In this document: positions 35,292 to 43,752 of the stretch, in pieces | Numbering within the stretch: the first letter of the stretch is position 1 | Layout: each line of letters begins with the position of its first letter | Assembly: GCF_002896965.1 (NCBI RefSeq) | Contig: NZ_LYMM01000029.1 | Coordinates: 62,001-126,000, forward strand | Direction of reading: 5' to 3' | Source of the DNA: Novosphingobium guangzhouense | Lineage (GTDB): Bacteria; Pseudomonadota; Alphaproteobacteria; Sphingomonadales; Sphingomonadaceae | DNA: 64,000 bases | Notes under the pieces: generated by a model | What the model saw: only the letters and a program-made list of their open reading frames with translations | Databases searched by the model: none | Told to the model about the DNA's origin: nothing | Made by a program: the position numbers and the translations under genes

Positions 35292-37505
35292 TCAGAACGC
35301 CACGCCAAACTCCAGCCCATAGGTCGTCGGCTTGCTCCAGTTCGCGCCGATGCCGAAGCTCGAATACTGGGCCTGCGTTAGATAACGGCTGTTGGTGACG
35401 TTATCCCCGAAAACGGCAACGTGGAACCGGTCATCCGGCGCGCTCCACTGCGCGCGCAATGCCAGTGTCTCATACGAGCCTTGCTTGAACTGGATTCCCG
35501 ACGGGCCGAAGAAGAAGCTGGACGAATAGAACAGGTTGCCCGACAGCGCGAGCTGCCCGCCACCCAGATCCGCTTCGTATCGCGCGCCGATGAAGCCGGT
35601 GAATTCAGGCGTGCGCTGCATCGTCACATCGTTCAGCGTAGTCGGTGCTACGACGAAGCTGATGCCATTGGCCGCGCAGGTTTCCGCAGCCTCTTCGCCC
35701 AGTTCCGCGCAACGCACGTAGACCGGCGCATCGTTGAACCGCTTGTAACGTGCATGAACATAGGATGCCCCGGCATTGATCTGGAAGGCCGGCGTCACCT
35801 TGTAGTGCAGCGCGCCTTCAAGGCCGTAGATTTCCGAGGTTGCCGCATTGACGATCTCGGCCGTGCCAGTGCGGAAAATAGAGACCTGCAGGTTCTTGTA
35901 GTCGTAATAGAACGCAGCAGCCTCGAACGAGATGCCACGATCCTCGTACTTGAAGCCCACTTCGTAAGCGTTGATGTCTTCCGGCTTGACGCGATTGCAG
36001 GTGTAATTCGTGTCCGGGATCTGGCACGAGCCACCCACGTCCGAAATCGCCGCCTTGTAGCCCTTGGTGAACGAGGCATAGATGCTGGTGCGGTCGGTCG
36101 GCTTGTAACGCAGCACCACGCGCGGCGTCAGCTTGTTATTGGAAATGTCAGGAACCGGCTCCTCCGTCACCACGAACTGCCTGTTCCAGTAGGCATCGAC
36201 GATCTTGTCGATCGAATAGCGCGCGCCCGCAGTCAGGAAGAACTGAGGCGTGATCTCATACGTCGCGTCGAGAAATGCTGCATAGCTACGGACCGTCGTG
36301 CTCGATCCGCCAAGCCGGATACGCTGGTCAGGAGCATTGCCCGCATTGTTGACGTAAGTGATGTATGTGTCGGTGTTCTGGAAATAGAACAACCCGCCAG
36401 TCCACTGCAGCTTCGGCCCGGCCTTGGAGGTGAGCAGCAGTTCCTGGCTCCATGTCTCGTTGAGGTTGGGCAGGCCGATCTGGAACAGGTCCAACCCCGA
36501 ATAGTCGAGATCTTGCGACATCAGCGAATTTTCGCTGCGGTACTGGCTATATGAAGTCAGGTCCGCAAAGCCCAGGTCCGCACGAATCGTCCCCTGCACG
36601 ACGTCGGTGTTTGAACGGAACACCTCGGGCACCGATCCACTGGCAATACGGTTTTTCGCCGTCGTGTAGGTTCCCGGAACACCGCCGAAAGGCGCACCGA
36701 GCCCGAAGTCGGCCGTGTCGAGGCTGGATGCCAGCATCGTCGAGGGATCATCGACCTGACCGTGCTTGTACCGCAGCAGCACATCCACCGTGTCGGTCAG
36801 TTCGGCCTTGAGACCGATGCGGAACGACCAGTTCTCGTAATCACCAACGCGCTTGTCATTGTTGGAGATATCACGTTGCCAGCCGTCACCGCGCCGGTAT
36901 TGCCCTTCAAGGCTCAGAGCCACGCGATCGGAAATCACGTAATTGGCGAAGGCTTCGGCCGTGGCCTCGTTGTAGCGGCCATACCTTACGCGCCCCTCGA
37001 ACGCATTGCCCGAGGTCGATGGTTCGCGCGTGGTTACAAGGATCGCGCCGCCCGTGGTGTTGCGGCCGAACAGCGTGCCCTGCGGACCTTTCAGAACCTG
37101 GATGGAATTTACGCTGATCAGATCGAAGTCCGCCGCCAGCGGATTGGGAGAATAGAACCCATCGATATAGATGCCGACGTTTCCGCCGCCGCCCGACGTG
37201 GTCACCGCCGTGCCGATGCCGCGGATGGTCGGTTGGAAGAACCCGCCGGCAAAGTCGAAACGCAGGGCCGGGGTAACTTTCCCGATATCCGCAAGCTGCT
37301 GGACGCTGGCCGTGGCCAATGCTTCGCTTGACAGATTGGTGATCGAGATGGGCACATCGACTTGCGCTTCGGCACGGCGCTGCGCGGTCACGATGATCGC
37401 GCCGTCGTCTGCAACGGCGCCGTCCTGAGCGTCCTGCGCATGAACCGAAACCGGCGCAAGCACCGCCAGCGCAAACACGGACGCGCAAGTCCCTGCAATC
37501 TTCAC
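35292..37505 (-). CDS. TonB-dependent receptor
   Basis: 737 residues from a GTG with GGGAGGG ahead. The signal peptide is about residues 1-23 (VFALAVLAPVSVHAQ). IIVTAQRRAEAQVDVPISIT holds the TonB-box-like start and plug entry; GPQGTLFGRNTTGGAILVTT is the plug hallmark. The barrel ends YGLEFGVAF with terminal Phe. It is of the sphingomonad type that imports aromatic or terpenoid-like substrates, but nothing fixes the ligand. The adjacent MFS gene and catabolic region suggest it brings in their substrate. Confidence 0.93.
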   Translation of the reverse strand: MKIAGTCASVFALAVLAPVSVHAQDAQDGAVADDGAIIVTAQRRAEAQVDVPISITNLSSEALATASVQQLADIGKVTPALRFDFAGGFFQPTIRGIGTAVTTSGGGGNVGIYIDGFYSPNPLAADFDLISVNSIQVLKGPQGTLFGRNTTGGAILVTTREPSTSGNAFEGRVRYGRYNEATAEAFANYVISDRVALSLEGQYRRGDGWQRDISNNDKRVGDYENWSFRIGLKAELTDTVDVLLRYKHGQVDDPSTMLASSLDTADFGLGAPFGGVPGTYTTAKNRIASGSVPEVFRSNTDVVQGTIRADLGFADLTSYSQYRSENSLMSQDLDYSGLDLFQIGLPNLNETWSQELLLTSKAGPKLQWTGGLFYFQNTDTYITYVNNAGNAPDQRIRLGGSSTTVRSYAAFLDATYEITPQFFLTAGARYSIDKIVDAYWNRQFVVTEEPVPDISNNKLTPRVVLRYKPTDRTSIYASFTKGYKAAISDVGGSCQIPDTNYTCNRVKPEDINAYEVGFKYEDRGISFEAAAFYYDYKNLQVSIFRTGTAEIVNAATSEIYGLEGALHYKVTPAFQINAGASYVHARYKRFNDAPVYVRCAELGEEAAETCAANGISFVVAPTTLNDVTMQRTPEFTGFIGARYEADLGGGQLALSGNLFYSSSFFFGPSGIQFKQGSYETLALRAQWSAPDDRFHVAVFGDNVTNSRYLTQAQYSSFGIGANWSKPTTYGLEFGVAF

Positions 37506-37627
37506 GATATCCCTCCCATTTGCTTTTGCCGCGAAGCTACACGAGGTAGCCGCGCGATCCAGCAGGAGGGTCCGCGATTACACAGATATCGCGCAGGCAG
37601 ATTTCGCGTCAGGACAGGCGCACCGGA

Positions 37628-39295
37628 TCAGGTTCCCGGCGTGATGTAACCCACGGTTTCCTGCCGGGGATCATAGGATTCGGCCTTCCATCGCACCGAG
37701 CCAAATGGACGTTCCAGTCTGCGGCGCACCCGGTTGCCGTGATTGCTGCGGTTGAACGCATCGACCTGCGCCTGAACGGCAAAGTCCGCCTGCGTGTAGC
37801 GCCCACGCATGCGCAGGTAATCCCCCCAGGTTGGACAGTGATATCGTTCGGTCCATATCGCCGTATTCTCGATATCGCGCGCGATGCTCCAGTCGAAGGC
37901 ACCGATGCGCTTTCGAACCTTCTGCATTTTCATCATCGCTTCGTAGAATTCGCGCGCCAGGGCCGGATCGACGTCATACTCCACCTCGACCACCAGTGGC
38001 CCGGACCGCAAGGTCAGCGGCAGCGTAGCCGCCGGTTCATGCGCGATCTCGACCGAATCCATGTCCGCCTCAGGGTCCTCTCCAATCGGCAGGACAAGAC
38101 CCAGCAGAGCCGTAGCGGCGACTGCGATGCCCGAGACGACAAGGGCGAATGCAACGTCATGATGCGCGGCGACTACCCCCCAGCCCCACGCACCGATGCC
38201 GATCCCCGCCGTGATCGCCGAAGAGAACAGCGACAACGCTCTGGCCGTCACCCATCGCGGGGCCGACAACTGCACCGTGACGTTGAGCATGGCGATGGTC
38301 AGGATGTTGCACGCGCCCACCACCAGAAAGGCAAGGCATGTGGGCACCAGCGAATGGCTGAACCCGATGACCACCAGCGCAACACCGCTGCCGATCGCGA
38401 ACAGCCTCACCGCCCATTCGGTAGAAATCGCCGCGCGGATATGGCTGACGAACAACGCTCCGCCAACCGCGCCCACGCCCTGCGCTCCAAGCAGGATACC
38501 GAAAGTTGCGGCGTTGCCATGCAGCAGATCTTTCGCGATCAGCGGTGCCAGCGCAGATGCCGTAGCCGTCGTCAATCCGAAGCCGAGAACCCGCAGCAAT
38601 GCCGTTCGCACCGCAGGAGCATGAAGTGCATATCGCACGCCCGTCACGATAGCGCGGTCGATCCGTTCAGGCGGCAAACGCGAAGGGACATGCTGGCGGC
38701 GCCACAGGAAGAATGCTCCCAGCAGCGGCAGGTACAGCAGCGAGGTCATCCCGAAAACGACCTTCACGCCATAGATCACGACGATCACGCCGCCCAGTGC
38801 CGGTCCGAAACTGCGCGCAACGTTGTAACTGATGGTGCCGAGCGCCACCGCCGCCGGCAGGTGGCCGCGCGAAACCTGCTCGGGGATCGACGCCTGCCAC
38901 GATGGCGAGAACAGCGCCACGCCCGCGCCGATCAGCACGCAGAAGGCAAGCAACAGCCAGGGTGTTGTCAGGCCCATAAAGGTGATGCCCGCCAGCACCG
39001 CCGCGCTCACCGCGCTGAACGTCAGGCCCGTCATGGCGATGCGGCGTCGGTCGAACATGTCGGCGATGGCCCCGGCGGGCAGCGTCACCAGCATGAGTGG
39101 AACCATCATGGCCGTCTGCACCAGCGCGACCATGCTGGGCGAACTGCTCAGCCGCGTCATCTCCCACTGAGCACCGACACCGAGGAAAAGCTGGCCGAAG
39201 TTCGAGAAGAGGCTGGCGATCCAGATGTTGCGGAACGTGCGTTCGCGCAGCGGTGCGAAGGCACCCCCTGACTCATCTTCCTGGGCGATCGCCAT
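37628..39295 (-). CDS. MFS transporter (EntS/MFS_3 type) with C-terminal ferredoxin-like domain
   Basis: 555 residues. Residues about 1-410 form a 12-helix major-facilitator transporter of the MFS_3 (EntS-like) class, including GPALGGVIVVIYGVKVVFG. From about 425 the protein continues as a soluble domain (VVEVEYDVDPALAREFYEAM; TERYHCPTWGDYLRMRGRYT) resembling a dimeric alpha/beta-barrel monooxygenase (ABM-like) fold, a fusion known in DUF894-type proteins. GGGAGGAGC precedes the ATG. It is divergent from the thiolase gene and downstream from no other gene on its strand. Confidence 0.88.
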   Translation of the reverse strand: MAIAQEDESGGAFAPLRERTFRNIWIASLFSNFGQLFLGVGAQWEMTRLSSSPSMVALVQTAMMVPLMLVTLPAGAIADMFDRRRIAMTGLTFSAVSAAVLAGITFMGLTTPWLLLAFCVLIGAGVALFSPSWQASIPEQVSRGHLPAAVALGTISYNVARSFGPALGGVIVVIYGVKVVFGMTSLLYLPLLGAFFLWRRQHVPSRLPPERIDRAIVTGVRYALHAPAVRTALLRVLGFGLTTATASALAPLIAKDLLHGNAATFGILLGAQGVGAVGGALFVSHIRAAISTEWAVRLFAIGSGVALVVIGFSHSLVPTCLAFLVVGACNILTIAMLNVTVQLSAPRWVTARALSLFSSAITAGIGIGAWGWGVVAAHHDVAFALVVSGIAVAATALLGLVLPIGEDPEADMDSVEIAHEPAATLPLTLRSGPLVVEVEYDVDPALAREFYEAMMKMQKVRKRIGAFDWSIARDIENTAIWTERYHCPTWGDYLRMRGRYTQADFAVQAQVDAFNRSNHGNRVRRRLERPFGSVRWKAESYDPRQETVGYITPGT

Positions 39296-39411
39296 GGTTG
39301 CTCCTCCCTTCCCAGTTCTGTTTGCCGCCGATCTTGAACGCGCAGGCAGCTACGTCAACCAGCCCATCGCGAAGACGATCCCTTGATGCAAGCGAACACG
39401 ATTCCCACATA

Positions 39412-39428
39412 CTAACCATAGTCAGCAA
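39412..39428. promoter_or_regulatory. Shared dyad, site A (thiolase/MFS promoter region)
   Basis: CTAACCATAGTCAGCAA contains CTAAC-N4-GTCAG (39412-39416, 39421-39425). A 16-of-17 match occurs at 48982-48998 before the IclR gene, and a related dyad lies at 41767-41784. The divergent MFS/thiolase gap (39296-39534) is a natural place for an operator. Regulator unassigned. Confidence 0.6.
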
Positions 39429-39534
39429 TCGCCGCAGCGATAGCGCCCGCTACCTAGATTGCCAAACCGGCGAGGCGCCCGCATCACGCAGGAAACCGCG
39501 CTTTGCTGCGCGAAGAAACGCGAGGAGACCTGTC

Positions 39535-40788
39535 TTGACCGAGGCCTACATCATCGACGCCGTGCGCACTCCGCGCGGGCTCGGCAAGATGGGCAAGGGC
39601 GCGCTGTCGCAGATGCATCCGGAACACCTGTCGGCAACGGTGCTCGCCGCTCTCAAAGAGCGTAACGCCCTTGATACGGCGGACGTGGATGACGTGATCT
39701 GGGGCGTCTCTGCCGCGCTCGGCTTGCAGGCGGGAGATATCGGACGCATGGCCGCGCTCGATGCCGGTTATGACGTGAAGGCTGGCGGGGTGACGCTTAA
39801 CCGCTTCTGCGGCTCAAGTCTTACCGCCACCAACCTGTCTGCCGCGATGATCAAGTCAGGGATGGCCGATCTCATGGTCGCCGGCGGCATGGACATGCTT
39901 TCCTATGCCAACATGTACGGCATGAAAATGCGCGAGGCCGGCGTCGGCAGCGCCGGCATGGGCGCGGGTAATCCGCGCCTGCAGGCAAAGCACCCGCAGT
40001 CGAACCAGGGCGTCTGCGCCGATGCCATCGCCGCCATGGAAGGCATCAGTCGCGAAGAACTGGAAGCGCTTGGCGTCGAAAGCCAGCGCCGAGCTGCGGT
40101 GGCCATCGCCGAGGGCCGTTTCGACAAGTCCACCATCGTCGTGAAGGACGATGACGGCAACGTGATCCTGGACCATGAGGAATATCCTCGCCCCGAAACC
40201 ACGGCGGAAAGCCTGGCGCAGCTCAAGCCCGCCTTCGAGATGTTCCTGAACATGCCCTCCGCGCCCGGCGGCAAGACTTACGGCGAACTCATCAATCAGG
40301 TCTATCCGGACGTGGAGATCAAGCCGATCCATCACGTCGGCATATCATCCGGCGTGGTCGACGGTGCCTCGGCTATCCTGCTGGCGTCCAGGGACTATGC
40401 GGATGCGCACGGATTGAAGCCCCGCGCACGCATCGTCGCCATGGCCGAAACCGGTGATTGTCCCACCCTGATGCTGAACGGCCCCGTTCCGGCAGCACGC
40501 AAGGTGCTGGCCAAGGCCGGGCTCACTACCGAGGACATCGACGTCTTCGAAGTGAACGAGGCCTTTGCCGTCGTCGTCGAGAAGTTCATCCGCGACCTTG
40601 ACCTTGACCGTGCCAAGGTCAATCCCAATGGCGGGTCGATGGCGCTCGGCCATCCGATCGGCGGCACCGGCGCCATGCTGATCGGGACCGCACTCGATGA
40701 ACTTGAGCGGACCGGCGGGCGTTATGGCCTCATTACGATGTGCGCGGCGGGCGGCATGGCCCCTGCCATCATCATCGAACGCGTCTGA
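39535..40788 (+). CDS. Acetyl-CoA C-acyltransferase (thiolase)
   Basis: 417 residues from a TTG with GAGGAGA 8 nt upstream; a reading from 39097 overlaps the MFS gene and is rejected. Cleaves beta-ketoacyl-CoA with CoA. The nucleophile is Cys92 in NRFCGSSLTATN; His373 in ALGHPIGGTGA and Cys403 in MCAAGG complete the active site. MarR follows after 23 bp with its own ribosome site, so they form an operon. Confidence 0.96.
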   Translation: MTEAYIIDAVRTPRGLGKMGKGALSQMHPEHLSATVLAALKERNALDTADVDDVIWGVSAALGLQAGDIGRMAALDAGYDVKAGGVTLNRFCGSSLTATNLSAAMIKSGMADLMVAGGMDMLSYANMYGMKMREAGVGSAGMGAGNPRLQAKHPQSNQGVCADAIAAMEGISREELEALGVESQRRAAVAIAEGRFDKSTIVVKDDDGNVILDHEEYPRPETTAESLAQLKPAFEMFLNMPSAPGGKTYGELINQVYPDVEIKPIHHVGISSGVVDGASAILLASRDYADAHGLKPRARIVAMAETGDCPTLMLNGPVPAARKVLAKAGLTTEDIDVFEVNEAFAVVVEKFIRDLDLDRAKVNPNGGSMALGHPIGGTGAMLIGTALDELERTGGRYGLITMCAAGGMAPAIIIERV

Positions 40789-40811
40789 CGGCGCAGTATA
40801 AGGAGCATCCG

Positions 40812-41300
40812 GTGGCGACTGAAGCCGACGAAAAGCCGATGGGGACGATCAGTAACCCGTTCAACATCCGTGACGAAACCCCGACACGACAGGTCGGGTT
40901 GCGCATGACCATCGTGTCGCGGCTGCAGCGCAACAACTTCGACCGCAAGGTCGCTGCGCTCAACGTGACACGTTCCCAATGGGCGATGATTGCGATCGTT
41001 GCCCGCTATCCCGGCTCGACGCAACGCAGCATCGCCGAATATCTCGAAATGTCCGAAGCGTCCGCCGGTCGTCTGATCGACCGCCTTTGCGCAGAAGGCT
41101 TGCTCGAAAGACGAGACCGCCGAGACGACCGCCGTGCCCGCGCTGTATACCTGACCGAAGAAGCGCGCCCCCTGCTCGACCGGCTGGGAGCCATCGCGAC
41201 CGAGAGCGAGCAGAAGATGTTCGCCGGGTTCACCGACGAAGAGGTGGAAACCCTGCTAGATTTCATGACGCGGATCTACGAGAACGTCAGCCGGGGGTGA
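40812..41300 (+). CDS. MarR-family transcriptional regulator
   Basis: 162 residues from a GTG with AAGGAG upstream. The winged helix is TRSQWAMIAIVARYPGSTQRSIAEYLEMSEASAGRLIDRLCAEGLLERRDRRDDRRARAVYLT, with the wing residues RDDRR. The first 35 residues are a disordered extension. MarR proteins often respond to aromatic acids or acyl-CoAs. It could act on the CTAAC-N4-GTYAG sites nearby; this is inference. A strong terminator follows. Confidence 0.93.
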   Translation: MATEADEKPMGTISNPFNIRDETPTRQVGLRMTIVSRLQRNNFDRKVAALNVTRSQWAMIAIVARYPGSTQRSIAEYLEMSEASAGRLIDRLCAEGLLERRDRRDDRRARAVYLTEEARPLLDRLGAIATESEQKMFAGFTDEEVETLLDFMTRIYENVSRG

Positions 41301-41353
41301 CCCATTCGGAGTGGCTACGGAACCCGCAGCCACTGTGCGATGCCCACAAACAA

Positions 41354-41383
41354 AGAGGGCGGCACCTTGGGGTGCCGCCCTCT
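41354..41383. terminator. Bidirectional intrinsic terminator
   Basis: A perfect 13-bp stem (AGAGGGCGGCACC, 41354-41366, with its complement at 41371-41383) closes a TTGG loop and is followed by TCTTCTTCTT. It ends the marR transcript and, from the other side, the small exported-protein gene. Confidence 0.9.
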
Positions 41384-41407
41384 TCTTCTTGAGAGTATCG
41401 CGAAAAC

Positions 41408-41719
41408 TTACTTCGCGGCAGCAAGTTCCTTCTTCGACATCGAAGTGGTGACCTTGCCACCCGCGTCGCTGAGGCTCGACGCCGGAACGGTGACCAGACG
41501 GCCGTTGAGGATGACCTGCGGGTTACCTTCGGCGGTGACGCGATAGATCGGCGCGATACGATAGCCGTCGGCGGCATAGAGCATCTTGCCGGCGTTGACC
41601 GAAACGGCACCCGCAGCGGCTTCTTCGGTCGCTTCGCGGACCTGGGTGGTTTCCGCAAAGGCAACTGCGGGAACGGATGCGAGCGTTGCGACGGCAACGA
41701 GAGCGGCGAATTTCTTCAT
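41408..41719 (-). CDS. Small exported protein, unknown function
   Basis: 103 residues. The first 22 residues (KKFAALVAVATLASVPAVAFA) are a clean Sec signal peptide cleaved after AFA. The mature part (about 80 residues, no Cys) contains SVNAGKMLYAADGYRIAPIY and VILNGRLVTVPASSL, a pattern of repeated short strands. Related small secreted proteins are known in sphingomonads without a function. AGACACGCC precedes the ATG. It sits between a strong terminator and the CoA-transferase promoter region. Confidence 0.8.
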   Translation of the reverse strand: MKKFAALVAVATLASVPAVAFAETTQVREATEEAAAGAVSVNAGKMLYAADGYRIAPIYRVTAEGNPQVILNGRLVTVPASSLSDAGGKVTTSMSKKELAAAK

Positions 41720-42054
41720 GGCGTGTCTCCGAAAACTGCGAACCCTCAGGCTCGGTTCTATTTACTTACTAAGCTGGGTTAGTATTTTTTGAACACGTGG
41801 TCAATTGCGAAATTCGCATCCATCCTCGCAATTTCGGCAAGCTTATCGCAGCGGCGGCATTTTCCGCCCATCGCAGTTACGACACGTAATGAAACCGCAG
41901 ATTTCCAAGACAATTGACCATGATCGTCAGCACGATGGGGCACCCTGTTGATCCATTCCGGCTTTGCGCGCACACCGCATTTCAAGGCGGCAGTCGACTG
42001 AAAACGCAGCGTTGTCGGCAACAGATCAAAGAACATCACGGGGATTGGCAGCAG
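41720..42054. other. Promoter region with dyads, upstream of CoA-transferase
   Basis: 335 bp without a credible gene. It holds the dyad TACTAA-N6-TTAGTA (41767-41784) and a second dyad GCGAA-A-TTCGC (41807-41817), both on the AT-rich stretch that would carry promoters for the leftward exported-protein gene. The rest is ordinary sequence leading to the CoA-transferase. Confidence 0.55.
41767..41784. promoter_or_regulatory. Shared dyad, site C (CoA-transferase promoter region)
   Basis: TACTAA (41767-41772) and TTAGTA (41779-41784) form a perfect dyad with a 6-nt spacer. Read in the centre it is CTAAG-N4-GTTAG, and on the minus strand ATACTAACC matches the left part of site A. It lies 48 bp before the exported-protein start and 271 bp before the CoA-transferase start. 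Confidence 0.55.
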
Positions 42055-43284
42055 ATGTCGACGAAGGTCATGCAGGGCGTGCGCGTCCTCGAAGTGGCGC
42101 AGTTCACTTTCACACCGGCAGCCGGCGCCGTGCTTGCCGACTGGGGTGCCGACGTGATCAAGATCGAGCATCCGGTACGCGGTGATACGCAACGCGGCTT
42201 TCTCAACATGGGCGGCGTCACCCTTGATCCGCTGCGCCATACGCTGTTCGAACACCCCAACCGCGGCAAGCGCAGCGTGGGCATCGATCTGTCCACTCCC
42301 GAAGGCCAGGAGGTGCTCTATGAACTGGCGAAACAGTGCGACGTGTTCCTGACCAACTACCTTCCGCAAGTGCGCCAGAAGAACAAGTTCGACGTTGAGC
42401 ACATCCGGGCGGCGAACCCGGATATCATCTATGCGCGCGGCTCCGCACTGGGCAACAAGGGGCCGGAGCGCGAAGTCGGAGGGTTCGACGGCACCTGCTT
42501 CTGGTCGCGCAGCGGCATCGCCTATTCGATGACACCCGAAGAATTGCCAGGCCCGATCTCTCAGGGCATCCCGGCATTCGGAGATTCCATCGGCGGCATG
42601 TTCATCGCCGGCGGCATTTCCGCCGCGCTGTTCCACCGCGAGAAGACCGGCGAGGCTGTGGAGCTGGACGTCTCGCTGCTGAGCACTGCAGCCTGGGCAT
42701 CGGGCGCAGTCATCGCGCAAGTCGCCGAAACCGGCGTCCTGACCCGCAACCCCATGCCGGGGTCCGGTGGTGCTGCGCGCAATCCCTTCATGGGCAATTA
42801 CCAGACCAGCGATAATGGCACGATCAATCTGTGCACCATTTCGCCCACCGGCCACATCCGCAATCTGTTCGAGCACCTTGGCGTGCCCGAAGCAGCTGAC
42901 GACCCCCGCTTTTCCGAACCGCGCGCGCTGTTCGAAAATGCCGGTGCGGCGAGCGACATTCTGGTCAAGGCTTTCGCGCAGCACCCCTTCGAATACTGGC
43001 GCCAGCACCTCAAGACCTTTTCGGGCCAGTGGGCACCGATCCAGAGCTTCCACGACCTTCTCACCGACGAACAGGCGCTTGCCAATGACATGATCGTCGA
43101 AGTCGAAGGCGCCGACGGCGGTGCCCCTCTCAAACTCGTGCGTGGTCCGGTGCAATGGAACGGCGAGGCAGTCGAAACCACACGATCGCCCCAGGCATCT
43201 GAGCACACCGAAATGGTGCTCATGGAAATGGGCGTCGAATGGGATCGGATCGAGGAATGGAAGGCCAAGGGCGCAATTGCCTGA
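42055..43284 (+). CDS. CaiB/BaiF family III CoA-transferase
   Basis: 409 residues. It moves CoA between carboxylates. Family landmarks: GVRVLEVAQFTFTPAAGAVLADWGADVIKIEHP at the start, FEHPNRGKRSVGIDLSTPEGQEV, and the acyl-binding loop region VGGFDGTCFWSRSG. The start at 42055 (MSTKVMQGVRV) has only a weak ribosome site; an upstream in-frame ATG at 41914 is less likely. A small conserved protein and an AMP-ligase follow in the same direction, so this is the start of an activation block. Confidence 0.93.
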   Translation: MSTKVMQGVRVLEVAQFTFTPAAGAVLADWGADVIKIEHPVRGDTQRGFLNMGGVTLDPLRHTLFEHPNRGKRSVGIDLSTPEGQEVLYELAKQCDVFLTNYLPQVRQKNKFDVEHIRAANPDIIYARGSALGNKGPEREVGGFDGTCFWSRSGIAYSMTPEELPGPISQGIPAFGDSIGGMFIAGGISAALFHREKTGEAVELDVSLLSTAAWASGAVIAQVAETGVLTRNPMPGSGGAARNPFMGNYQTSDNGTINLCTISPTGHIRNLFEHLGVPEAADDPRFSEPRALFENAGAASDILVKAFAQHPFEYWRQHLKTFSGQWAPIQSFHDLLTDEQALANDMIVEVEGADGGAPLKLVRGPVQWNGEAVETTRSPQASEHTEMVLMEMGVEWDRIEEWKAKGAIA

Positions 43285-43440
43285 GGCCCGTGCTGGTGCG
43301 CTCAATGCCCATACTGTGAGAGCACAAAACGCGCCGGCGGCTTGAACCGCCGCCCGCACAGGCATTAAGAATACGGCGGTGCCATCGCGCGGAAAGCGCT
43401 CGTCGGAACAAGACGCACACAAGAGGACAAGGAACCCAAG

Positions 43441-43731
43441 ATGAAGCCTGGAACCCGCCTGAAGAGCGCCGCCTGCGACACTGAAGTCATGGTAATTCGC
43501 GCCGCCGAAGGACAGATCGAATGCGGCGGTGCGCCGATGGCAGAGACGAAGCCTGCCGATCCTGCCCCCCTCGCCGCTGATTTTTCGGCCGGGACGCTCA
43601 TGGGCAAGCGTTACATCGATGCGGACGGCAAATACGAACTGCTCTGCGTAAAGCCGGGCAAGGGCTCGCTCGGCGTCGATGGGCAGGCGCTCGTCGTCAA
43701 GGATGCCAAGCCACTGCCCGCTTCCGACTGA
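43441..43731 (+). CDS. Small conserved protein in the acyl-CoA activation block
   Basis: 96 residues, not assigned to a named family. It has conserved-looking LKSAACDTEVMVIRAAEGQIECGGAP near the N-terminus (Cys12 and Cys28) and GKRYIDADGKYELLCVKPGKGSLGVDGQ at the C-terminal half, with a predicted mainly-beta character and no signal peptide or membrane segment. It lies between the CoA-transferase (156 bp upstream) and the AMP-ligase (21 bp downstream), preceded by AGAGGACAAGG. Similar small genes accompany acyl-CoA ligases; a chaperone or metal-binding role is only speculation. Confidence 0.7.
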   Translation: MKPGTRLKSAACDTEVMVIRAAEGQIECGGAPMAETKPADPAPLAADFSAGTLMGKRYIDADGKYELLCVKPGKGSLGVDGQALVVKDAKPLPASD

Positions 43732-43752
43732 CATCAGGGTACCGGCGCCATC

